From NCBI RefSeq assembly GCF_029961185.1, contig NZ_JASBQQ010000003.1, forward strand, positions 186,001-250,000: 64,000 nucleotides of DNA. Reading direction: 5' to 3'. Both the position numbers and the translations under genes were made by a program. Origin of the DNA: Albidovulum aestuarii (GTDB lineage Bacteria > Pseudomonadota > Alphaproteobacteria > Rhodobacterales > Rhodobacteraceae). Positions 23,994 through 32,770 of the stretch are shown one piece after another. Under the pieces are notes generated by a model. The model worked only from the letters and a program-made list of their open reading frames with translations, searched no databases and was not told where the DNA came from. Numbering within the stretch: position 1 is the first letter of the stretch; every line of letters starts with the position of its first letter.

Positions 23994-25514
23994 TCACTTC
24001 TTCTTGCCCAGACCGCCGAGGCCCGAAAGCCCCGAGGGCAGCTTCATGCCGCCAAGACCGCCCGGCAGACCCATGCCGCCCGGCAGCTTGCCGCCGCCGA
24101 TGCCTTCCTGCATGCCCTTGGCCATGGCTTCCATCTCGGCCGGGCTCATCTTCGAGGGGTCGGGCATGCCGCCTTTCCCCATCATCTGCCTGATGGCCTG
24201 TTTCATCATGCCGCCCTTGCCCATCTTCTTCATCATGTCCGCCATCTGGCGGTGCATCTTCAGAAGCTGGTTGAGTTCGCTGACCTCAAGCCCCGCACCG
24301 GCGGCGATGCGCTTCTTGCGGCTGGCCTGCAGGAGGGCGGGATTGGCGCGCTCTTTCTTGGTCATTGAGCCGATGAGCGCGATCTGGCGGCGGAGGATGG
24401 AGTCGTCGAAACCCGCCGCCTCCATCTGTTTCGCGGCCTTGCCCATGCCGGGCAGCATGCCCATCATGCCCTGCATGCCGCCCATCTTGATCATCTGTTC
24501 AAGCTGGGACTTGAGGTCGTTCATGTTGAAAAGGCCCTTGGCGAAGCGCTTGGCCATGCGCTCGGCCTGTTCGGCCTCCAAGGTCGCCTGCGCCTTTTCG
24601 ACAAGGGCCACGATGTCGCCCATGCCGAGGATGCGGCCCGCGACGCGCTCGGCCTCGAAGGTCTCAAGGGCGTCCATCTTTTCGCCCAAGCCAACGAAGC
24701 GGATCGGCTTGCCGGTGACCGCGCGCATCGAAAGCGCGGCACCGCCGCGGCCGTCGCCGTCCATCCGGGTCAGGACGACGCCGGTGATGCCGACCTTGGC
24801 GTCGAATTCCTGCGCGACCTCGACGGCGACCTGACCGGTCAGGCCATCGACGACGAGAAGCGTTTCGCGGGGCTTGGTGACGGCGGCGACCTCGGCCACC
24901 TCGTCCATCAGGACCTGATCGATCTGCAACCGGCCGGCGGTGTCGAGCATGTAGACGTCGTAGCCGCCGAGCGTCGCCTGCTGCTTCGCACGCTTGGCGA
25001 TCTGGACGGCGCTTTCGCCCTTGACGATCGGCAGTGTATCGACGCCGATTTGTGTCCCGAGGATTGCAAGCTGCTCCATCGCCGCCGGGCGGTTGGTGTC
25101 GAGCGAGGCCATGAGGACGCGCTTCTTCTCGCGTTCCTTCAGGCGTTTGGCGAGCTTGGCGGTGGTGGTGGTCTTGCCGCCACCCTGAAGGCCGACCATC
25201 AGGATCGGGGCGGGCGGGTTGTCGATTTTCAGCGTGCCGGGATCTTCGGCACCGCGAAGGACGTCGATCAGCGCGTCATGGACGATCTTGACGACCTGCT
25301 GGCCGGGGGTGATCGATTTGGTGACGGCGGCGCCGGTGGCCTTGCCCTCCACCGCCTTGATGAAATCGCGCGCGACGGGCAGCGAGACGTCGGCCTCCAG
25401 CAGCGCCACGCGGACCTCGCGGAGCGCGGTTTTGACGTCGTCCTCAGAGAGGGCGCCCTGTTTCGTCAGCCGGTCGAAGACGCCGCCAAGGCGTTCTGAC
25501 AGGTTCTCGAACAT
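23994..25514 (-). CDS. ffh: Signal recognition particle protein Ffh
   Basis: 506-residue SRP GTPase that targets nascent membrane proteins together with 4.5S RNA and FtsY. N domain (1-90), G domain with G1 'GLQGGGKTTTTAKLAKRL' (108-125), 'DTNRPAAMEQL', 'LDTAGRLQID', 'LTRMDGDGRGGAALS', 'FVGLGEKMDALETF', and a methionine-rich M domain (about 330-450) with 'GSMTKKERANP'. A 60-residue Gly/Met/Leu-rich tail ends the protein. All expected motifs intact. Confidence 0.96.
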   Translation of the reverse strand: MFENLSERLGGVFDRLTKQGALSEDDVKTALREVRVALLEADVSLPVARDFIKAVEGKATGAAVTKSITPGQQVVKIVHDALIDVLRGAEDPGTLKIDNPPAPILMVGLQGGGKTTTTAKLAKRLKEREKKRVLMASLDTNRPAAMEQLAILGTQIGVDTLPIVKGESAVQIAKRAKQQATLGGYDVYMLDTAGRLQIDQVLMDEVAEVAAVTKPRETLLVVDGLTGQVAVEVAQEFDAKVGITGVVLTRMDGDGRGGAALSMRAVTGKPIRFVGLGEKMDALETFEAERVAGRILGMGDIVALVEKAQATLEAEQAERMAKRFAKGLFNMNDLKSQLEQMIKMGGMQGMMGMLPGMGKAAKQMEAAGFDDSILRRQIALIGSMTKKERANPALLQASRKKRIAAGAGLEVSELNQLLKMHRQMADMMKKMGKGGMMKQAIRQMMGKGGMPDPSKMSPAEMEAMAKGMQEGIGGGKLPGGMGLPGGLGGMKLPSGLSGLGGLGKKK

Positions 25515-25634
25515 ATGGCCCTCCTTGGCCTTTTGACTTCATTGCCCCTGACATAGCGACAGGAGCGTCCAAACGCAAAACGCACCAGTGGGCGCAACGC
25601 GCTGACTGGTGGCGATCCCCTGACATTCCGGGGA

Positions 25635-25656
25635 CCGGAAGTTTTGTCACTTCCGG
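25635..25656. other. Hairpin CCGGAAGT-N6-ACTTCCGG between sqr and ffh
   Basis: Perfect 8-bp dyad within a 195-bp intergenic stretch, downstream of sqr and upstream of ffh. No T-run on either side, so it is not a classical terminator. It may be a protein site or a weak 3'-end structure. Confidence 0.5.
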
Positions 25657-25709
25657 GATCCGGGCGGGTTTAGGCGAGGGGGCGCTGCGAGTCAAGCCGG
25701 GTCGGGGCT

Positions 25710-26996
25710 TCAGCCCTTGTGGACCTCTTTCAGCTTGTCGATGCCGAGCATCTTCATCATGGCTTTTTCGTAGTAGGGCTCGGACGTGCCCTTCTTAACC
25801 TTGCGGATGAAGTATTTCTCGAACCCGATCTTTGCCAGATGGACCCATTTGCCCGACGACGACCAGTTGACGTTGCGCGGCGGAATCTGCGGCTGGGCGA
25901 CGAAGGCCACGCCGCCATCGCCGAAATCGGCGAGGCAGACGGCGTTCCAGGTGCCGACATTGTCGGGTTCCTGCCCGCGCAGAACCTGCCCGAGGTTGTG
26001 GGCCGTCGCGGTCACCATGGATTCAATCATGAAGCCGGTCTTGGGCACGCCGCAGGGCACGGGCGTCGGCCCCATCGGCGGGATCGCGACGCAGACGCCG
26101 ACAGCGAAGATGTTGGGGTATTTCGGATTGCGCTGGTGCTGGTCGACGATGGTGAAGCCGCGCGGGTTCGACAGGCCCTCAATACCGGACACGGCCTTGA
26201 TGCCGCGGAACGCGGGCAGCATCATTGCGAAACCGAAGGGCAGGGCCTTTTCCGCCTTGACCGATCCGTCCTCGGCGATCTCCTCGACCACCATTTTGCC
26301 GTCCTCGACCTTCTTCACGCGGGCCGAGGTCATCCATTTGATGTGTTTGCCACGCATCTCGCCTTCGAGAAGGCCCTTGGTGTCGCCCACCCCGTCCAGG
26401 CCAAGATGGCCGATATAGGGTTCGGACGTCACGAAGGTCATCGGCACCTTGTCGCGGATCTTGCGGCGGCGGAGTTCGGTTTCCAGGATGAAGGTGAATT
26501 CGTAGGCCGGACCGTAGCAGGACGCGCCCTGCACCGCGCCGACGATGATCGGGCCGGGGTTCTTGCAGAAGGCTTCGAACTTTTCAGCGGCCATCTCAGC
26601 ATGGTCGACATGGCAGATCGACTGGGTATGGCCACCATGCGGGCCGAGGCCCTCGATCTCGTCGAAAGCAAGTTCAGGCCCGGTTGCGATGATCAGGTAA
26701 TCGTAGTCGATGGAAGTGCCGTCCACGAGGTCGAGCCGGTTTTCTTCAGGATGCAGTTTTTCCGCCGCGACTGGCTTGAAGTCGATCCCCTTTCTGTTCA
26801 GCGGCTGGGTCAGGTCGACCGTGATGTCGTCTCGCTTGCGCCAGCCGACCGCGATCCATGGATTGGACGGGACGAAGTGATAGAGGGGGTCCTTGGTGAC
26901 AATGGTGATCCGATCCTCTGGCCGGATCTGGTCGGCCAGTTCATAGGCCATGATGGAGCCGCCAAGCCCGGCCCCCAGAACGACGATATGTGCCAT
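25710..26996 (-). CDS. sqr: Sulfide:quinone oxidoreductase (type I-like)
   Basis: 428-residue FAD enzyme that oxidises sulfide to polysulfide/sulfane sulfur and reduces quinone at the cytoplasmic membrane. FAD dinucleotide motif 'VVLGAGLGGS' (5-14). All three redox cysteines of classical SQR are found: Cys128 (QSICHVDHAE), Cys160 (GASCYGPAYEF) and Cys354 (NAVCLADFGDGG). 'PTPVPCGVPKTGFMIE' supplies the quinone-site Lys/Gly. The C-terminal amphipathic helix (HLAKIGFEKYFIRKVKKG) suits monotopic membrane binding. Start at MAHIVV follows GGAGGAGCAG. The upstream region is AT-rich. Confidence 0.92.
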   Translation of the reverse strand: MAHIVVLGAGLGGSIMAYELADQIRPEDRITIVTKDPLYHFVPSNPWIAVGWRKRDDITVDLTQPLNRKGIDFKPVAAEKLHPEENRLDLVDGTSIDYDYLIIATGPELAFDEIEGLGPHGGHTQSICHVDHAEMAAEKFEAFCKNPGPIIVGAVQGASCYGPAYEFTFILETELRRRKIRDKVPMTFVTSEPYIGHLGLDGVGDTKGLLEGEMRGKHIKWMTSARVKKVEDGKMVVEEIAEDGSVKAEKALPFGFAMMLPAFRGIKAVSGIEGLSNPRGFTIVDQHQRNPKYPNIFAVGVCVAIPPMGPTPVPCGVPKTGFMIESMVTATAHNLGQVLRGQEPDNVGTWNAVCLADFGDGGVAFVAQPQIPPRNVNWSSSGKWVHLAKIGFEKYFIRKVKKGTSEPYYEKAMMKMLGIDKLKEVHKG

Positions 26997-27106
26997 TTCC
27001 TGCTCCTCCCAGAGCATCGGCTGGCCATTTTGGGCAGCCTGATAGCACACACATATAATGAAAATGGAATATGATAATGATCTGTGTCAATTTCACGCAA
27101 CGAAAA

Positions 27107-27134
27107 GAAAAACCCCGCGCCGGGTGGCGCGGGG
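27107..27134 (-). terminator. Rho-independent terminator of the xdh-ABC operon
   Basis: Stem CCCCGCGCC/GGCGCGGGG, loop ACCC, followed on the minus strand by TTTTTCTTTT. Sits 29 nt after the stop of the BMP-family binding protein. Confidence 0.93.
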
Positions 27135-27162
27135 TCTGACGTTCAGGCCGAAATTCCCGGAA

Positions 27163-28251
27163 TTACTTCGGAATTTCGCCGGTGATGCCTTCAACATAGA
27201 AGCCCATGCCGAGAAGATCGCCATCCGGTGCGGTCTGGCCTTCAGCCAGCCAGGCCGAGCCGTCCTGCTTGTTGATCGGGCCGGTGAACGGGTGGTAGCT
27301 GCCCGCCGCGATGGCGTCGCGCATCGCTTCCGCTTCGGCCTTCACCTCGGCCGGAACCGCGTCCGTGATGTCGCCGATCAGCACTTCGCCGCCCGAAATA
27401 CCTTCCCATGCATCACCGGACTCATAGGTGCCGTCGAGAAGCTGGCCTACCCGCTTCACATAGTAGGGACCCCAGTTGTCGATGATCGACGAGACGCGCG
27501 GCGAGGGCGCGTATTCCGACATGTCGGAAGCCTGACCGAAGCCGATCACGGCACCGTTAGACTTGGCGGCCTCGGCCAGAGGTGCGGTCGAGTCGGTGTG
27601 GGCGGCGATCACGTCCACGCCCTGCTCGATCATCGCTTTGGCGGCATCGGCCTCTTTCGCCGGGTCGAACCAGGTATAGGCCCAGACCACGGTCAGTTCG
27701 ACATCCGGGTTCACCTTCTTGGCGTGCAGGTAATAGGAGTTGATGCCCATCACCACTTCGGGGATCGGGAAGGAGGCGATGTAGCCAATCTTGTTTGTCT
27801 TGGTCATGCGGCCCGCGATCGTGCCCTGCACCGCGCGGCCCTCATAGAAGCGGGCGTTGTAGGTGGAGACGTTCGGATGATCGCGCTTGTAGCCCGTGGC
27901 ATGTTCGAACATCACGTTCGGGAACTTGGCGGCGACCGCATTGGTCGGGTCCATGTAGCCGAAGGAGGTGGTGAAGATGATGTTGCAGCCCGACAGCGCC
28001 ATCTGGGTCAGCACGCGTTCGGCATCGGCACCTTCCGGCACGTTTTCCTGAAACGCGGTTTCAACCCTGTCGCCGAAGGCGGCCTCCACATCCTGACGGC
28101 CGACATCGTGCTGATAGGTCCAGCCGCCGTCGCCGACGGGGCCGACATAGACGAAGCAGGCCTTGACCTTGTCCATCTGGGCATTGGCCGCGCCGCTGAA
28201 GGCAAGGCCGAGGCCGAGCGCTGCAGAGGCAAGTAGATGTCTTCTTTTCAT
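27163..28251 (-). CDS. BMP-family ABC transporter substrate-binding protein (purine/nucleoside)
   Basis: 362-residue periplasmic binding protein of the Bmp/PnrA/TmpC family. Signal peptide MKRRHLLASAALGLGLAFSGAANA. Family features: 'KACFVYVGPVGDGGWTYQHDVGR', 'NIIFTTSFGYMD', 'KIGYIASFPIPEVVMGINSYYLHAK', 'DVIAAHTDSTAPLAEAA'. Family members bind nucleosides or purines; linkage to xdh genes points to (hypo)xanthine or a related purine. Start at the ATG at the signal peptide; a far longer frame upstream is not coding. Last gene of the operon, where a more highly expressed binding protein is unusual. Confidence 0.92.
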   Translation of the reverse strand: MKRRHLLASAALGLGLAFSGAANAQMDKVKACFVYVGPVGDGGWTYQHDVGRQDVEAAFGDRVETAFQENVPEGADAERVLTQMALSGCNIIFTTSFGYMDPTNAVAAKFPNVMFEHATGYKRDHPNVSTYNARFYEGRAVQGTIAGRMTKTNKIGYIASFPIPEVVMGINSYYLHAKKVNPDVELTVVWAYTWFDPAKEADAAKAMIEQGVDVIAAHTDSTAPLAEAAKSNGAVIGFGQASDMSEYAPSPRVSSIIDNWGPYYVKRVGQLLDGTYESGDAWEGISGGEVLIGDITDAVPAEVKAEAEAMRDAIAAGSYHPFTGPINKQDGSAWLAEGQTAPDGDLLGMGFYVEGITGEIPK

Positions 28252-28295
28252 ATTACACTCCCGGTTGGTGGGGCTTCGCGCCCCGATGGTTGGCC

Positions 28296-29231
28296 TCAAT
28301 GCGAGGCGTGGAAATTCTGACCAAGGCTTGCAGGCGCGTTCAGAGACGCCTTTCCACGGCCAGAGGACATGATGACCAGCACAAGGATGGTTACCAGATA
28401 GGGCGCCATCGACAAGTACTCGACAGGGATGGCAGAACCAGCAGCCTGCAGATTGAGCTGCAGAACCGTGATGCCGCCGAAGAGATAGGCGCCGATGAGT
28501 ACCCGCCAGGGCCGCCAGCTGGCAAAGACCACGATCGCGAGCGCGATCCAGCCCGCGCCGGAGGTGATGCCGTCGACCCATTGGGGCACGCGGACAAGGC
28601 TGATATAGGCCCCGCCCATTCCGGCCATGGCGCCCCCGAACATGATGCAGCCGATGCGGACGCGGGTGACCTTGTAGCCCAGCGAATGTGCGGCCTCATG
28701 GTTTTCGCCGACCGCGCGGATGATGAGGCCGAGGCGCGTGGATTTCAGCACATACCAGGTGACGGCGACCATCAGGATGGAGAAATAGACCATCCAGTCA
28801 TGGGCAAAGAGAACCCGGCCGAGGAAGGGGATATCGGCCAGGGGGCCGAAGGGTACGGCATTCGTGGGCGGCGGCTTGATCCCGTTGTAGCCTTGCCCCG
28901 CGAGAGAGGAGAGGCCGAGGCCGAAGAGCGTCAGCGCTAGACCGGTTGCCACCTGATTGGTCAGGAGGAACTGGGTCAGGAAGGCGAAGACGAGGCTGAG
29001 CGCCGCACCGGCGACCGCGCCGCCGATGAAGCCGATGACCGGGCTGCCGGTATTGACCGCCACGATGAATCCGGCAATGGCGCCGATAATCATCATCCCC
29101 TCGACCCCGAGGTTCAGGACGCCCGATTTCTCGACGATCAGCTCGCCGAGCGCGGCCAGCATGATCGGAACCGCCGCCACCATCAGCGAGGCAATCAGAA
29201 CGGCCGGGTTAATTGATCCGAAATCCATCAC
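28296..29231 (-). CDS. ABC transporter permease, BMP/nucleoside type (subunit 2)
   Basis: 311-residue inner-membrane permease of the BPD_transp_2 family with 8-9 helices. Seen: 'LAALGELIVEKSGVLNLGVEGMMIIGA', 'LSSLAGQGYNG', 'RAVGENHEAAHSLGYKVTRVR' (coupling EAA-like loop). Overlaps the other permease gene by 4 nt and precedes the binding-protein gene by 44 bp. Confidence 0.92.
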   Translation of the reverse strand: MMDFGSINPAVLIASLMVAAVPIMLAALGELIVEKSGVLNLGVEGMMIIGAIAGFIVAVNTGSPVIGFIGGAVAGAALSLVFAFLTQFLLTNQVATGLALTLFGLGLSSLAGQGYNGIKPPPTNAVPFGPLADIPFLGRVLFAHDWMVYFSILMVAVTWYVLKSTRLGLIIRAVGENHEAAHSLGYKVTRVRIGCIMFGGAMAGMGGAYISLVRVPQWVDGITSGAGWIALAIVVFASWRPWRVLIGAYLFGGITVLQLNLQAAGSAIPVEYLSMAPYLVTILVLVIMSSGRGKASLNAPASLGQNFHASH

Positions 29232-30307
29232 TTGGCCCCCATGAACATGCGGATGCGGTAGTTGGACAGCACGTCCACCCCGAGCAGGAAGAATAAGAGC
29301 ATTCCCTGGAAGACCTGGATTGCCGCCGAAGGCAGGCCGAGATTGGTCGCGGCCATCTCACCCCCGACATAGGTCAGCGCCATCAGGAGCCCGGCAAAGA
29401 CGATGCCGATCGGATTGAGCCGTCCGAGGAAGGCCACGATGATCGCGGTGAAGCCATAGCCCGAGTTGAAGTCGATGGAGATCTGGCCTGCGGGCCCGGT
29501 CACCTCGAAAAGCCCCGCAAGACCTGCCAGCGCACCCGAGACCCCCATGCAGAAGACAACGAGCCTTGTGGGGTTGACCCCGTGGAACCGGGCCGCGCGC
29601 GGCGCCTGACCGGCCAGCTTGATCTGGAAGCCGAGGATATGGCGTTGCAGAAGGATATAGACGAGGATCGCCGTCACCAAAGCCGCGACGCCACCCCAAT
29701 GCAGCCCGCTGCCCGCAATCAGTTCCGGGTTCGATGCTGCCTTGTAGGATGAAAAGTTGCGGCTGCCGGGGAAGCCCGCGCCGTCCGGGTTGCGCAGGAA
29801 GCCGGTCGCGGCCTTGGCGAGGATCGTTTCGGCCACATAGACCAGCATCAGCGAGACGAGGATCTCATTGGTGTTGAACCGCGTCTTCAGGATCGCCGGG
29901 ATCATCGCCCAGAGCCAGCCGCCAAGCGCCCCCGCGATCACCATTACCGGATAGATCAGCCGGGTTTCGGTCGGATAGACCGCCAGCCCCACCGAAGCGC
30001 CGATCACAGCGCCCATGATGTACTGACCTTCCGCGCCGATATTCCAGATGCCCGCCCGGAAACCGAGTGCAAGGCCGATGGCGATCAGGATCAGCGGCCC
30101 CGCCTTCACCAGCAACTGGCCGCGCAGGTAGAAGGCAAACTCGCCAAAGATCGGGTCCCAGAAGATCGTCCGGATCACCGCGATGGGGTCCTTGCCGAGC
30201 ATGGCAAAGAGGATGCCGCCCACGATCATCGTCAGGAGGACGGCGACGATCGGCGTACCGTATTGCCAGAATTGCGAGGGTGTTGGACGTTTCTCAAGCC
30301 TCAGCAT
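29228..30307 (-). CDS. ABC transporter permease, BMP/nucleoside type (subunit 1)
   Basis: 359-residue permease with about 9-10 helices, partner of the shorter permease. 'LILIAIGLALGFRAGIWNIGAEGQYIMGA' and 'LAGQAPRAARFHGVNPTRLVVFCMGVSGALAGLAG' match the BPD_transp_2 pattern. Overlaps the ATPase gene by 14 nt at its start. Confidence 0.92.
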   Translation of the reverse strand: MLRLEKRPTPSQFWQYGTPIVAVLLTMIVGGILFAMLGKDPIAVIRTIFWDPIFGEFAFYLRGQLLVKAGPLILIAIGLALGFRAGIWNIGAEGQYIMGAVIGASVGLAVYPTETRLIYPVMVIAGALGGWLWAMIPAILKTRFNTNEILVSLMLVYVAETILAKAATGFLRNPDGAGFPGSRNFSSYKAASNPELIAGSGLHWGGVAALVTAILVYILLQRHILGFQIKLAGQAPRAARFHGVNPTRLVVFCMGVSGALAGLAGLFEVTGPAGQISIDFNSGYGFTAIIVAFLGRLNPIGIVFAGLLMALTYVGGEMAATNLGLPSAAIQVFQGMLLFFLLGVDVLSNYRIRMFMGAK

Positions 30308-31823
30308 GATGCGCGACCTCCATTCCGTGGGCGCCGCCCATCATCAGCCCGATCTCGTCGATCGTCAGGCCCTTCACCGGGCGTGGCTTCGAGAGCCGTC
30401 CCTCGTTCAACACCGCGAACATGTCCGCGATTTCCAGAAGCTCATCGAGGTCCTGGCTGATCACCACGACCCCGGCACCTTCCGCCGCGCGGTTCAGGAT
30501 CGCCTGCCGGATCGCCGCCGCAGCGGCGGCATCAACGCCCCAGGTGGGCTGGTTGATGACGATGACTTCCGGGGTCTGGTCAAGTTCGCGCCCGATCAGG
30601 AATTTCTGCAGGTTGCCGCCCGACAATGCCCGGGCGGCGACATGGTTGCCGGGTGTGCGGACGTCATAGGTGGCAATGACCTCATCGGCGAAGGCGCGGG
30701 TTGCGGGCCAGTCGATGAAGCCCTTGTTCGACAGGTTGCGCCGCAGATATCCGCTGAGGAAAGCGTTTTCCACTAGGGACATATCCGGCGCGGCGGCATG
30801 GCCATAGCGGTCTTCGGGGGCGGCCACCAGACCGGCATTGCGCCGTTCGCTCGGGCCGTAATCGCCCGCCGCATGGCCGTTCAGCCGCACCTTGTCCGGT
30901 GCGCTCTTCAACTCACCCGACAGCGCCAGCAACAATTCGTCCTGCCCGTTGCCGGCAACACCGGCGATGCCAAGCACTTCACCCCGTGCGACGGTGAAGC
31001 TGACATTCTTCAGCGACGTGCCGAACGGGATCGGCGAGTCGACCGAGAGGTCTGTCACGCCAAGGACCACCTCGCCCTTGTCGGCAGCCTTGCGTTCGGG
31101 CGGTGTCAGGGTTGCGCCGACCATCAGTTCGGCGAGTTCCCGCGCCGTGGACTGTTTCGGATCGGCGGTGCCGACGACCTTGCCGCGACGAAGGATCGTG
31201 GCGGCATCGCAGAGCGTCCGGATTTCCTCAAGCTTATGCGATATATAGAGGATCGCCGTGCCCTCCGCCGACAATTGCCGGAGCGTCCGGAACAGGATCT
31301 CCACCTCCTGCGGCGTCAGCACGCTTGTCGGCTCGTCCATGATCAGCAGCTTCGGGTCCTGCAGCAGGCAGCGGACGATCTCGACCCGCTGACGCTCCCC
31401 GGCCGACAGGTCGCCGACCATGCGCGACGGGTCCAGGGGCAGCCCGTATTCCTCGCTGACCGCCCGGATGCGTGCGGCAAGCTCGCGCATCGGGGGCGGG
31501 TTTTCCATACCAAGGGCGACATTCTCGGCGACGTTCAGCGCCTCGAAGAGCGAGAAATGTTGGAACACCATCGCGACGCCCAGTTCGCGCGCCATGCTCG
31601 GCGCGGTCGGTGCGAAGGCTTTGCCGCGCAACGTCATCCGCCCCTCGTCGGGTTTGACCAGCCCGTAGATCATCTTGACCAGCGTCGACTTGCCCGCGCC
31701 GTTTTCACCCAAGAGCGCGTGAACCTCTCCGACGCCGATCTTGAACGAGACATCCTCGTTCGCTTTCACCCCGGGATAAGATTTACTTATCCCATTGATA
31801 TCGAGAAGAATTTCCCCCGTCAT
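30294..31823 (-). CDS. ABC transporter ATP-binding protein, two nucleotide-binding domains
   Basis: 509-residue double ATPase like YufO/RbsA/MglA. First domain: Walker A 'GENGAGKST' (39-47), 'DLSAGERQRVEIVRCLLQDPKLLIMDEPTSVLTPQEVE' region. Second domain has the degenerate P-loop 'GIAGVAGNGQDELLLALSG' typical of the second half of such proteins and 'ALSGGNLQKFLIGRELDQ'. Energises the BMP-type importer; coupled by 4-nt overlap to xdhC. Confidence 0.94.
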   Translation of the reverse strand: MTGEILLDINGISKSYPGVKANEDVSFKIGVGEVHALLGENGAGKSTLVKMIYGLVKPDEGRMTLRGKAFAPTAPSMARELGVAMVFQHFSLFEALNVAENVALGMENPPPMRELAARIRAVSEEYGLPLDPSRMVGDLSAGERQRVEIVRCLLQDPKLLIMDEPTSVLTPQEVEILFRTLRQLSAEGTAILYISHKLEEIRTLCDAATILRRGKVVGTADPKQSTARELAELMVGATLTPPERKAADKGEVVLGVTDLSVDSPIPFGTSLKNVSFTVARGEVLGIAGVAGNGQDELLLALSGELKSAPDKVRLNGHAAGDYGPSERRNAGLVAAPEDRYGHAAAPDMSLVENAFLSGYLRRNLSNKGFIDWPATRAFADEVIATYDVRTPGNHVAARALSGGNLQKFLIGRELDQTPEVIVINQPTWGVDAAAAAAIRQAILNRAAEGAGVVVISQDLDELLEIADMFAVLNEGRLSKPRPVKGLTIDEIGLMMGGAHGMEVAHHAEA

Positions 31824-32770
31824 CCCGCGCGTTCCTTATGTGAGTTCTGGGCGGTTTTTTCGTTCAGTAGTTCGGTGGCGACACCCACGGCGATTGCCTG
31901 CGGGTGCTTTCCGAGACTTGGGTCGCCGATCGGGCAGCGGATGCGGTCGATCTGGCCTTCCCCGTGGCCAAGGGCCTTCAGCCGCGACCGGAACCGCGCC
32001 CATTTCGTCGCCGATCCGATCAGCCCGGCCCTGCCAAATCCGTGGCCGAGAAGCTGGTGGCAAATCTCCAGATCGAGCGCATGGCTGAAGGTCAGGACCA
32101 GATGTTCGGCATGAGAGGGCGCGTCCGCCACCAGTTCGGCCGGATTGGCGGCGATCCTTTGCACGACGCCTTCCGGCACCTCCGGAAACCGCGCGGCATC
32201 GGTGTCGATCCAGGTCAGGCGCAGGCCGGGCAGGGGGGCGAGGACAGAAACCAGCGCCCGGCCGACATGGCCCGCGCCCCAGATCCAGATGTCGCGCATG
32301 GGCGCGGTGACCGGCTCCACCATCCAGCCATGCAGGATGCGCGGCACAGGCCGGAAGCCCTCACCGCGTGCACGGTTGAGAATGCGGCGCACGGAAAGCG
32401 GCATGTCGCCCGAAGTGCCGGGCCGAGGCCGCGCCAGAATGCTGGCATCGCCAAGCGCGGCGAGTTTTTCGGCATCCCAGACCTCGGACAACAGCACGAC
32501 CGCCCCCCCGCAGCATTGGTTCAGCGCCGGGCCGAGCGGCATCCGGTCGAGCCGGTCGGTCCGGCCTTCGGACAGCATGACCCGAGCCTTGGCTGCCGCT
32601 TCGTATTCCAAAGCGCCGCCACCGATCGTGCCGCACTGGCCATCCGACCAGACCAGCATCGCCGCACCCGCCTCGCGCGGGGCCGAGCCCTTGATCTCGG
32701 CCACGACCACCCGCACCACGGCGCCGTGGTCGGCCACCGCGCGGGCCAGTGCTTCACGGTCAAAGCTCAT
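31820..32770 (-). CDS. xdhC: Xanthine dehydrogenase accessory protein XdhC
   Basis: 316-residue molybdenum-cofactor chaperone that sulfurates and inserts the cofactor into xanthine dehydrogenase. N-terminal XdhC/CoxI domain 'VVRVVVAEIKGSAPREAGAAMLVW...GTIGGGALEYEA' and C-terminal Rossmann domain 'IWIWGAGHVGRALVSVLAPLPG', 'VLTFSHALDLEICHQLL', 'FIGSATK-like LIGSATKWARFRSRL'. Coupled to xdhB and to the ABC ATPase gene. Confidence 0.94.
   Translation of the reverse strand: MSFDREALARAVADHGAVVRVVVAEIKGSAPREAGAAMLVWSDGQCGTIGGGALEYEAAAKARVMLSEGRTDRLDRMPLGPALNQCCGGAVVLLSEVWDAEKLAALGDASILARPRPGTSGDMPLSVRRILNRARGEGFRPVPRILHGWMVEPVTAPMRDIWIWGAGHVGRALVSVLAPLPGLRLTWIDTDAARFPEVPEGVVQRIAANPAELVADAPSHAEHLVLTFSHALDLEICHQLLGHGFGRAGLIGSATKWARFRSRLKALGHGEGQIDRIRCPIGDPSLGKHPQAIAVGVATELLNEKTAQNSHKERAG

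Noticed and set aside
23785-24834. Long plus-strand open frame opposite ffh
   Set aside because: It is an antisense shadow of the Gly/Met-rich Ffh C-terminus and reads through the inverted repeat; composition is not protein-like.
27040-27085. AT-rich dyad CATAT-N12-ATATG upstream of sqr as an SqrR site
   Set aside because: It has an ATTC half-site, but 8 nt later the sequence is TTAT, not GAAT, so the motif fails; only 5-bp arms remain.
27058-28236. Long plus-strand open frame opposite the BMP binding-protein gene
   Set aside because: Antisense of a clear family member, His/Arg-rich, without ribosome site or domain.
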